A stretch of DNA of 23,266 nucleotides from the NCBI GenBank assembly GCA_937880805.1, contig CALGRR010000003.1, forward strand, positions 1 through 23,266. Direction: 5' to 3'. A program made the position numbers and the translations under genes. Below are positions 14,822-21,426 of this stretch, piece by piece; position 1 is the first letter of the stretch, and each line of letters starts with the position of its first letter. The notes below the pieces were generated by a model. It saw only the letters and a list, made by a program, of their open reading frames with translations, had not been told where the DNA came from and searched no databases. This DNA is from an uncultured Clostridia bacterium (GTDB lineage Bacteria; Bacillota; Clostridia; Oscillospirales; Acutalibacteraceae).

Positions 14822-17570
14822 AGTTTCTCACATTTCCGCAGCAGTTCTTATATTTTTTGCCGCTGCCGCAGGGGCACGGGTCATTGGGCTTTGTTTTTTC
14901 TTTCTTTCTGACGGGCTGTTTTTTATCCGTGCCGTCCGATGCACCCGAAGCACCCGTTATTTTTGCAGTCTGCTCACGCTTTGTTTCTTCCTGACTTCTT
15001 ATCATAACTGTGAGCATCTGCCTTGCGGTCTGCTCACGGATTTCTTCATTCATTCCGTCAAACATATCGGAGCCAACCTGTCTGTAAGCAACAACGGGGT
15101 CGGTCTGTGCATAGGCACGAAGACCTATTCCTCTGCGAAGCTGGTCCATAGCGTCGATGTGGTCCATCCACTTGGAGTCAACATTGCGAAGAAGAATCAT
15201 TTTTTCAAGCTCTCTCATAACGGGAACGCCCTTTTCGTCGGTGCCGAAAAGCTGCTCACGGGCTTCATAAACGGTTATTGCTCTGTCAAAAAGAATTTCC
15301 TTGAGCTCTTCCTTATCGGCAACCTCACCGAAATCGTCTTCCTTAACAAGACCCCAGCTCTTGAACTTTTCTTTAAGACCCTCAATATTCCAATCCTTCT
15401 TTGAAGCCTGACCCGAGCAGAACATATCAACAGCCTCATTGATGCTGTTTTCAATCATTCTCATAATAACGGGGCGAAGCTCCTCACCCTCAAGCACCTG
15501 GTTACGCTGTTTATAAATGAGCTCTCTCTGACGGTTCATAACATCGTCATACTGAAGAACGCTCTTTCTGATACCGAAGTTTCTGCCCTCAATTCTCTTC
15601 TGGGCATTCTCGATTGTGTTGGTTATCATCTTTGCTTCAATGGGCATATCCTCGGGAGTTTTGAGAGTGTTCATAACGCTCGTTATTCTCTCGCCGCCGA
15701 AAAGACGCATAAGGTCATCCTGAAGCGAAAGGAAGAAGCGGCTTGCACCGGGGTCGCCCTGACGGCCCGCACGGCCTCGGAGCTGATTATCGATTCGTCT
15801 TGATTCGTGACGCTCCGTACCGATTATGAAAAGACCGCCCGCATCCCTTACTCTCTGTGCTTCGGGAGCAATTATTTCGTCATATTTCTTTTCAAGAGCA
15901 GTATAATTTGCTCTTGCATCAAGGATTTCCTGATTATCTGTTTCGGCAAAGCCCGTTGCCTCGGCGATAAGCTCCTCTGAGCAGCCCATTCTGCGAAGCT
16001 CGGATTTTGCAAGATACTCGGCATTACCGCCAAGCTTTATATCGGTACCACGGCCTGCCATATTCGTTGCGATTGTAACGGCATATTCTTTGCCCGCCTG
16101 AGCAACGATTTCGGCTTCCTTCTCGTGGTGCTTTGCGTTGAGAACCTCGTGCTTGATGCCTCTTCTCTTGAGCATTGCACTCAGAAGCTCGGATTTTTCG
16201 ATTGAAACCGTACCCACAAGCACGGGCTGACCCTTCTTGTGGCACTCTGCGATTGTTTCGATAACCGCCTCGTATTTTGCAAGCTCTGTTTTATAAACAA
16301 CATCGGGCATATCGTTTCTTATCATAGGCTTGTTGGTGGGGATTTCGATAACGTCAAGACCGTAAATCTGATTGAATTCATCGCTCTCCGTCATCGCAGT
16401 ACCCGTCATACCCGAAAGCTTTTTATAAAGGCGGAAATAATTCTGGAATGTGATTGTTGCAAGAGTTTTGCTCTCGTGCTCAACATTAACGTTTTCTTTT
16501 GCTTCGATAGCCTGGTGCAGACCCTCGTTATATCTTCTGCCGAGCATAATTCTGCCCGTGAATTCATCAACGATAAGCACCTGATTATCTTTAACAACAT
16601 AGTCAACATCTCGCTTCATAACGCCGATAGCCTTGATAGCCTGATTGATATGATGCTGAATTGTCATATTTTCGGCATCCATAAGATTTTCAAGATTGAA
16701 AAACTTTTCTGCCTTTGCAACGCCGTTTTTGGTAAGGGTTGCGGTTTTTGCCTTTTCGTCAACAACGAAATCACAATCGTCATCAACCAAATCCTCAACA
16801 TTTTCTTTGGAATTTACTTCCTTGATTTTTGTGCATTTAAGCGAAAGAGCAAAGCGGTTTGCCATTTTATAAAGGTCGGTTGATTTTTCGCCTCTGCCCG
16901 AAATGATAAGGGGAGTTCTTGCCTCGTCGATAAGGATTGAGTCAACCTCGTCAACGATAGCAAAGTTATGGCCTCTCTGCACCTTATGCTCTTTATAAAC
17001 AACCATATTGTCACGAAGATAGTCAAAGCCCATCTCGTTATTTGTGCCGTAGGTAATATCGGCTGCATAGGCTTCTTTTCTCTCGGGATTCTCTTTTTCG
17101 TGAATGATAAGGCCAACGGTAAGACCCATAAAACGGTAAACCTTGCCCATCCATTCGCTGTCACGGCGTGCAAGATAATCGTTAACGGTAACAATATGAA
17201 CACCGTCGCCCGAAAGTGCGTTAAGATAAGCGGGGAGGGTTGCCACAAGTGTTTTGCCTTCACCTGTTCTCATCTCGGAAATTCTGCCCTGATGCAGAAT
17301 GATGCCGCCGATAATCTGAACGGGGAAATGCTTAAGACCGATAACTCGCCACGATGCCTCACGGCAGGCAGCAAAAGCCTCGGGAAGAATATCGTCAAGT
17401 GTTTCGCCGTTTGCAAGTCTTTCCTTGAATTCGGGAGTTTTTGCCTGAAGCTGTTCATCGGTGAGCTTCGCAAAGCTCTCTTCAAGAGCAAGCACCTTAT
17501 CGCAAAGGGGACGCACTCTTTTTACTTCTTTGGTGGAATAATCGCCAAAAATTTTTGTTAAAAATCCCAT
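14820..17570 (-). CDS. secA: Protein translocase ATPase SecA
   Basis: A 916-residue SecA, the motor that pushes preproteins through SecYEG. The DEAD-type ATPase has Walker A MRTGEGKT (100-107) and Walker B VDEVDSILIDEARTPLIISG (about 207). The preprotein cross-linking and helical scaffold regions follow, and the second nucleotide-binding fold includes GTDIKLGG and QLRGRAGRQGDPG. The C-terminus is a SEC-C zinc-binding tail, CPCGSGKKYKNCCG, after a Lys-rich linker. Length is typical. The ATG has GAGGTG five to six bases upstream. The TAA stop spans the junction with miniature element A (T from secA, AA from the element). Confidence 0.97.
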   Translation of the reverse strand: MGFLTKIFGDYSTKEVKRVRPLCDKVLALEESFAKLTDEQLQAKTPEFKERLANGETLDDILPEAFAACREASWRVIGLKHFPVQIIGGIILHQGRISEMRTGEGKTLVATLPAYLNALSGDGVHIVTVNDYLARRDSEWMGKVYRFMGLTVGLIIHEKENPERKEAYAADITYGTNNEMGFDYLRDNMVVYKEHKVQRGHNFAIVDEVDSILIDEARTPLIISGRGEKSTDLYKMANRFALSLKCTKIKEVNSKENVEDLVDDDCDFVVDEKAKTATLTKNGVAKAEKFFNLENLMDAENMTIQHHINQAIKAIGVMKRDVDYVVKDNQVLIVDEFTGRIMLGRRYNEGLHQAIEAKENVNVEHESKTLATITFQNYFRLYKKLSGMTGTAMTESDEFNQIYGLDVIEIPTNKPMIRNDMPDVVYKTELAKYEAVIETIAECHKKGQPVLVGTVSIEKSELLSAMLKRRGIKHEVLNAKHHEKEAEIVAQAGKEYAVTIATNMAGRGTDIKLGGNAEYLAKSELRRMGCSEELIAEATGFAETDNQEILDARANYTALEKKYDEIIAPEAQRVRDAGGLFIIGTERHESRRIDNQLRGRAGRQGDPGASRFFLSLQDDLMRLFGGERITSVMNTLKTPEDMPIEAKMITNTIENAQKRIEGRNFGIRKSVLQYDDVMNRQRELIYKQRNQVLEGEELRPVIMRMIENSINEAVDMFCSGQASKKDWNIEGLKEKFKSWGLVKEDDFGEVADKEELKEILFDRAITVYEAREQLFGTDEKGVPVMRELEKMILLRNVDSKWMDHIDAMDQLRRGIGLRAYAQTDPVVAYRQVGSDMFDGMNEEIREQTARQMLTVMIRSQEETKREQTAKITGASGASDGTDKKQPVRKKEKTKPNDPCPCGSGKKYKNCCGNVRN

Positions 17571-17600
17571 TTTTTCACCTCGAGATGTTTTTTATATTTT

Positions 17601-17640
17601 TAAATAAACTAATTTTTATATTACTGAATTTTTTCGGATT
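17601..17640 (-). promoter_or_regulatory. Weak candidate promoter region of secA
   Basis: The 70-odd bases before secA are very A+T-rich. On the minus strand a possible pair is TTCTCA and TAATAT at a 16-base spacer; both are only partial matches, and several TATAAA-like strings follow. Low confidence. Confidence 0.25.
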
Positions 17641-17660
17641 GAGAATTATTTTGCTTTTCC

Positions 17661-17850
17661 AATTCGTAATTAGGAATGCGTAATTCGTAATGAAGGGTCT
17701 GCGACGCTAATTATATATTGCTCCGCAAAAGCTGATAACAAACCACTTCAAAACAGAAGACTGATATTCGGATTTACTTTTTAAAAGATATAACGGGTAC
17801 GGGCGGAGCCCGCCACTAATTCCGAATTACGCATTACGAATTCCGAATTA
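17661..17850 (+). repeat. Miniature hairpin-rich element, copy B
   Basis: About 190 bases with inverted termini: left AATTCGTAATTAGGAATGCG (17661-17680) and right ending CGCATTACGAATTCCGAATT, matching at most positions over about 31 bases. Near the right end is the module ATATAACGGGTACGGGCGGA followed by GCCC (17789-17811), shared in reverse with copy A and, with changes, in copy C. The interior (17700-17785) is A+T-rich, with no gene and no similarity to copy A that I can see. It lies between the divergent secA and dCMP deaminase genes. Confidence 0.75.
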
Positions 17851-17858
17851 AAAAAATG

Positions 17859-17887
17859 TTGTAATATTTTTTCCGTTATGCTAATAT
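17859..17887 (+). promoter_or_regulatory. Promoter of the dCMP deaminase gene
   Basis: -35 TTGTAA (17859-17864), 17-base spacer, -10 TAATAT (17882-17887) with an extended TG (TGCTAATAT). It starts about ten bases after copy B ends, so the promoter is outside the element. Ribosome binding site AAGGAG at 17906-17911. Confidence 0.55.
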
Positions 17888-17921
17888 TGAAATATGAAGT
17901 CTTGAAAAGGAGTTGTCTTTT

Positions 17922-18419
17922 ATGCCTAAAAGAGAAGATTATATCACCTGGGATGAATATTTTATGGGCATCGCAATGCTCTCTGCCCGCCGCAGCAAGG
18001 ACCCCAGCACACAGGTTGGTGCCTGCATCGTTAACAACCGCAACAAGATTATGTCGGTTGGCTATAACGGCTTCCCCCTCGGCTGCAGCGATGACTGCTT
18101 CCCCTGGGACAGAAGCGGCGACGAATACGAAACCAAATATCCCTATGTGTGCCACGCAGAGCTTAACGCCATTCTCAACAACGGCGGCTCAAGCCTTGAG
18201 GGCTGCAAAATCTATGTTGCTCTTTTCCCCTGCAACGAATGTGCAAAGGCAATTATTCAAAGCGGCATAAAAGAGGTTATTTATCTTTCGGATAAATATG
18301 CCGACACCGTTGGCGTTCGTGCATCAAAAAGAATGTTTGACGCCGCAGGTGTCAGATATACTCAGCTTAAAACCGAGCGTGAATCAATCTGCGTTAATCT
18401 TAACTCGGAAAATGTTTAA
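17922..18419 (+). CDS. Deoxycytidylate (dCMP) deaminase family protein, ComEB-like
   Basis: A 165-residue zinc-dependent deaminase. The zinc ligands are His78 in CHAE and Cys104/Cys107 in PCNEC, and the proton-shuttling residue is Glu80. The N-terminal WDEYFMGIAMLSARRSKDP and GYNGFP blocks are typical of dCMP deaminases, which make dUMP for thymidylate synthesis. In many Firmicutes the gene is comEB, between comEA and comEC; neither is here, so it stands alone. The ATG at 17922 is preferred over the in-frame TTG at 17913, which is only one base from the ribosome binding site. Its stop overlaps the stop of the convergent gene at a shared TTAA. Confidence 0.92.
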   Translation: MPKREDYITWDEYFMGIAMLSARRSKDPSTQVGACIVNNRNKIMSVGYNGFPLGCSDDCFPWDRSGDEYETKYPYVCHAELNAILNNGGSSLEGCKIYVALFPCNECAKAIIQSGIKEVIYLSDKYADTVGVRASKRMFDAAGVRYTQLKTERESICVNLNSENV

Positions 18420-19705
18420 TAGAAATAAATCAACGAGCCTGCAACGGAGCCGTCTGCCTTAAGAGGTCGAACGCTCATTGCACCGTCATTGCCAACCCAT
18501 ACAAAATCGCAGCTTTCTGCGAAGAGCATAGGCTCTGCGTATGTTTCGGGTGCCTTTGAGCCGTCGGCTGTGCAATAAACAAGCTGCTGAACGGGTGTTC
18601 CGTTTGCGTTGGTTTCACCGTTTGAAGCAAAAACAAGCTTATTGCCGTCGGGGCTTACCGAAAAGCTGTCGGCAGAAGAAATGTTAATATCTTTAAGAGT
18701 CTTGGTTGCACCGGTCAGAAGGTCGGTCAATGCAAGGCTCTTTTTGTTTATGAGCCACTTGCCCGACTGAAGATAATCGGCAAAATAATCGCCCTCAAAT
18801 TCGGCAAGAACGGTTTCGTTTGAATTTACGTTAACAACATTCTTGAAGCCGTTTGCGGTCTTTTTGAGATAATGCATTCCGTTTGCATCGTTAACAAACC
18901 ACAAGCCGAGAATATCTTCAACTGCAACCTTGGGTCTGTAGGCATCGGAAAGCACCATTATATCTGCTCTCTCGCCTCTTTCCGCACCCGTGTAGTATCT
19001 TGAAGAAATAAAATATTTTGCATCGCCGAGATTTTCAACAAAATCATCGGTGAGCATAGTCCAGTCGTTTCTGAAAGCACCGTTCATATCAAGAAGTCTG
19101 GTGTTGTTTGAAACATAGGTTGATGCACTGCCGTTTGAAAGATTGAAATTATAAATTTCGGAATATATCTTATCATTCTTATAGAATTCGTTTTTGTCGA
19201 AATCGGCAAGAAGAAGATGACCCGAGCCGTAGCCTGCGGGCTTATTGATAAGCTTCACAAATGCGAATGAATAAACATCAACATCCGCACTCATATCCGA
19301 AGTGAAAACACCGTAGCCGCAAACCTTGCCGTCTTTTTCGATATAGCTCACGGTAACGGGAATTTTTTCATAGGAAGCTGCAAGACTTGCCTTGACGGTT
19401 TTAACGGGCAGAGTGCTTGCGGCAAACTCACCTGCGTTATACTCATAAAATGAGATTTTTCCGTCAAGAGAAGCTGTGTAATAAATATTTTCAAAATCGG
19501 TGGGCATAAAGATTTCGCCGTTTGCACCCTTGGGGCTTGATGACGGGCTCATTGTGTATGCACTCTGGTCAAAAACATACTCAACGGGCTTTGCCTCGAT
19601 GGGGCTTTCACCCTTTGTGCCGCCCGAAACGAAGAACAGAACTGCCGATGCAACGGTAACAACCGCCAGCACGGCGGCAACAATTTTCAATACTTTTGAA
19701 TTCAT
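18416..19705 (-). CDS. Membrane-anchored protein of unknown function, possible beta-propeller
   Basis: A 429-residue protein. One N-terminal hydrophobic helix (about 7-27, IVAAVLAVVTVASAVLFFV) has no lipobox Cys, so the protein is probably a signal-anchored extracytoplasmic protein. The rest is rich in short beta-like stretches with repeated Asp/Gly/Asn turns; DSFSVSPDGNKLVFASNG (about 349-366) resembles the repeat of TolB/WD40-like propellers, and other repeats are too diverged to count. I do not recognise a family. It follows the exonuclease gene by only 12 bases, which also contain its GGGGG ribosome binding site, so the two are co-transcribed, though no functional link is obvious. Confidence 0.75.
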   Translation of the reverse strand: MNSKVLKIVAAVLAVVTVASAVLFFVSGGTKGESPIEAKPVEYVFDQSAYTMSPSSSPKGANGEIFMPTDFENIYYTASLDGKISFYEYNAGEFAASTLPVKTVKASLAASYEKIPVTVSYIEKDGKVCGYGVFTSDMSADVDVYSFAFVKLINKPAGYGSGHLLLADFDKNEFYKNDKIYSEIYNFNLSNGSASTYVSNNTRLLDMNGAFRNDWTMLTDDFVENLGDAKYFISSRYYTGAERGERADIMVLSDAYRPKVAVEDILGLWFVNDANGMHYLKKTANGFKNVVNVNSNETVLAEFEGDYFADYLQSGKWLINKKSLALTDLLTGATKTLKDINISSADSFSVSPDGNKLVFASNGETNANGTPVQQLVYCTADGSKAPETYAEPMLFAESCDFVWVGNDGAMSVRPLKADGSVAGSLIYFY

Positions 19706-19717
19706 TTTATTTCCCCC

Positions 19718-20482
19718 TTAAAATTCAATTTCCAGCTCAACAGGACAATGGTCGGAGCCGAAAATATCGGTATGGATTTTTGCATCCTTCATTTTTTCCG
19801 CAATTTTCTGCGAAACAACAAAATAATCTATTCTCCAGCCCGAATTCTTTGCCCTTGCCGAAAAACGGTAGGACCACCAGCTGTAAATGCTTTCAAGGTC
19901 GGGATAGAAATATCTGAAGGAATCAACAAAGCCGCTTTCAAGCACCTCGGTGAATTTGCCTCTTTCTTCATCGGTAAAACCGGGGTTCCTGCGGTTTGTT
20001 TTGGGATTTTTAAGGTCGATTTCCTTATGTGCAACATTGAGGTCGCCGCAATAGATAACGGGCTTCTTTTCATCAAGCTTTTTGATATAAGCTCTGAAAG
20101 CATCCTCCCATTCCATTCGGTAATCAAGCCTCACAAGCTCATCTCTGGAGTTGGGCACATAGACCGTTATAAAATAATAATCCTCAAATTCCAGCGTTAT
20201 AACTCTGCCCTCTGTGTCGTGCTCGGGAATTCCGATGCCGTAGGAAACCGAAAGAGGCTCTTCTCTTGAAAACACCGCCGTGCCCGAATATCCCTTTTTC
20301 TCGGCATAATTCCAGAACTGGTGATAGCCCTCAAGCGAAAGCTCAATCTGACCCTGCTGCACCTTGGTTTCCTGCAAACAGAAAATATCGGCGTCAAGGG
20401 CGGCAAAGCTCTCATAAAAATCCTTGCCCACGCAGGCTCTTATTCCGTTAACATTCCACGAAACAAAGCGTTTTATTGCCAT
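19718..20482 (-). CDS. xth: Exodeoxyribonuclease III (AP endonuclease)
   Basis: A 254-residue ExoIII/APE1-family nuclease for base-excision repair: it nicks at abasic sites and trims 3' ends. Visible motifs are SWNVNGIRA (8-16, Asn10), LQETK with metal-binding Glu38, YVPNS (108-112), GDLNVAHKEID with Asp147 and Asn149, SWWSYRFSARAKNSGWRIDY (201-220), and GSDHCPV with the catalytic pair Asp244-His245. Length matches the family. It lies behind a strong promoter; GGAGG is ten bases before the ATG. It is first in a two-gene unit with the membrane protein downstream. Confidence 0.95.
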   Translation of the reverse strand: MAIKRFVSWNVNGIRACVGKDFYESFAALDADIFCLQETKVQQGQIELSLEGYHQFWNYAEKKGYSGTAVFSREEPLSVSYGIGIPEHDTEGRVITLEFEDYYFITVYVPNSRDELVRLDYRMEWEDAFRAYIKKLDEKKPVIYCGDLNVAHKEIDLKNPKTNRRNPGFTDEERGKFTEVLESGFVDSFRYFYPDLESIYSWWSYRFSARAKNSGWRIDYFVVSQKIAEKMKDAKIHTDIFGSDHCPVELEIEF

Positions 20483-20525
20483 AACGCACAGACCTCCACT
20501 ATATTATATAATAATATTGAAAAAC

Positions 20526-20554
20526 ATTATAACACACTTTTTTTCGCTTGTCAC
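20526..20554 (-). promoter_or_regulatory. Promoter of the xth unit
   Basis: Minus strand: -35 GTGACA (20549-20554, 5/6), 17-base spacer, perfect -10 TATAAT (20526-20531). It lies 43 bases before the xth start codon. Confidence 0.75.
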
Positions 20555-20638
20555 CTAAAAAATATTAAATAATGTGTGAATTATATTTTCCCCGTTTGTA
20601 AACAGTTACTAAAATTTCAAATTTTCTTGTTTATCCTC

Positions 20639-20667
20639 TTGTTTTTTGAGGGTAAAAATATTATAAT
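20639..20667 (+). promoter_or_regulatory. Candidate promoter for the ybaK-kinase unit
   Basis: -35 TTGTTT (20639-20644), 17-base spacer, perfect -10 TATAAT (20662-20667). The predicted start near 20674 would give a 5' leader of about 270 bases containing the hairpin array and miniature element C. Confidence 0.5.
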
Positions 20668-20710
20668 GCTTTTTATAATAGGATAATAGGGATAATTATG
20701 CCCTTTTGGG

Positions 20711-20810
20711 TTTTGCTATGCAAAACAGTGAAATACACATTCGTGTATGAAATATTGTAAAACAATATGAAATTCTCGCTGATGCTCGAATGAAATATGC
20801 TGTTGCATAT
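20711..20810 (+). repeat. Array of short hairpins, four introduced by TGAAAT
   Basis: Five consecutive stem-loops: TTTTGC-TAT-GCAAAA (20711-20725), ATACAC-ATTC-GTGTAT (20733-20748), ATATTGT-AAA-ACAATAT (20752-20768), ATTC..GC-TGAT-GC..GAAT with a symmetric internal loop (20772-20791), and ATATGC-TGTT-GCATAT (20795-20810). Each of the last four is introduced by TGAAAT, starting at 20729, 20748, 20768 and 20791 (spacings of 19, 20 and 23 bases). Stems differ in sequence while the linker is constant, so this is not a simple tandem repeat or a CRISPR array. Confidence 0.8.
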
Positions 20811-20812
20811 TA

Positions 20813-20932
20813 AGGATAGGCTACGCCTATGACCGAATATATAACGGGTAAGGGCAAAGCCCTTCCGAAACTCTGCGTTCTGCACTCATCATTCAAAACG
20901 CAGACCCGTCATTAATTACGCATTCCGAATTA
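20813..20932 (+). repeat. Miniature hairpin-rich element, copy C (one-sided)
   Basis: Contains AAGGATAGGCTACGCCTATG followed by ACCGA (hairpin ATAGGC-TAC-GCCTAT, 20816-20830), which copy A also has with one change. Then comes ATATAACGGGTAAGGGC with AAGGGC-AAA-GCCCTT (20850-20864), shared with copies A and B. The right terminus is TTACGCATTCCGAATT. The matching left terminus is missing; the TGAAAT hairpin array stands in its place. The element ends two to three bases before the ribosome binding site region of the ybaK-like gene. Confidence 0.7.
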
Positions 20933-20946
20933 AAAAGAGGTTTACT

Positions 20947-21426
20947 ATGTCTGTTGAAACGGTAAAAGAATATCTGAAGCAATTCGGTGCTGATGAAAGA
21001 GTGGTTGAATTCGATGTATCCTCTGCAACGGTTGAGCTTGCGGCGGTGGCTGTGGGCGTTGAGGGTGCAAGAATTGCAAAAACTCTCTCATTCAAAGGCA
21101 GCGACGGAGTAATACTTGTTGTTATGGCGGGCGATGCCAAAATCGACAACAGAAAATATAAGGATTTCTTCGGACTCAAGGCAAAAATGCTCTCTCACGA
21201 GGAAGCTCTTGAGCTTACGGGTCACCCCGTCGGCGGAGTTTGTCCCTTTGCGGTGAAAGAGGGCGTTACGGTTTATACCGATATATCACTCAAAAGATTT
21301 TCAACGGTTTTTCCTGCGGCGGGCAGTGCAAGCAGTGCAATCGAGCTGAGCTGCGACGAGCTTTTTGAATTCTCAAAAGCGGCAGAATGGGTTGATGTGT
21401 GTAAAGGAGGACAAAATGAGCAATAA
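20947..21426 (+). CDS. YbaK/EbsC-family aminoacyl-tRNA deacylase
   Basis: A 159-residue YbaK/ProX-type protein, which hydrolyses wrongly charged tRNA (for example Cys-tRNA(Pro)) in trans. Visible are the N-terminal strand ERVVEFDVSSATVELAAVAVGVE, ARIAKTLSF with the invariant Lys45, VMAGDAKIDNRKYK, and GHPVGGVCPFAV (about 92-103), all family hallmarks. Length is normal. Start: ATG with AAGAGG six bases upstream, immediately after miniature element C. It overlaps the following kinase gene by 11 bases in a different frame, so the two are co-transcribed, although their roles are not obviously related. Confidence 0.9.
   Translation: MSVETVKEYLKQFGADERVVEFDVSSATVELAAVAVGVEGARIAKTLSFKGSDGVILVVMAGDAKIDNRKYKDFFGLKAKMLSHEEALELTGHPVGGVCPFAVKEGVTVYTDISLKRFSTVFPAAGSASSAIELSCDELFEFSKAAEWVDVCKGGQNEQ

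Noticed and set aside
20676..20697. ATAATAGG direct repeats resembling a homing endonuclease (I-SceI-like) site
   Set aside because: Only a short A+T-rich resemblance; no intron, intein or endonuclease gene nearby.
20711..20810. CRISPR array
   Set aside because: The constant part is only six bases, the units are 19-23 bases, and each variable part is a self-complementary hairpin; no cas genes are present.
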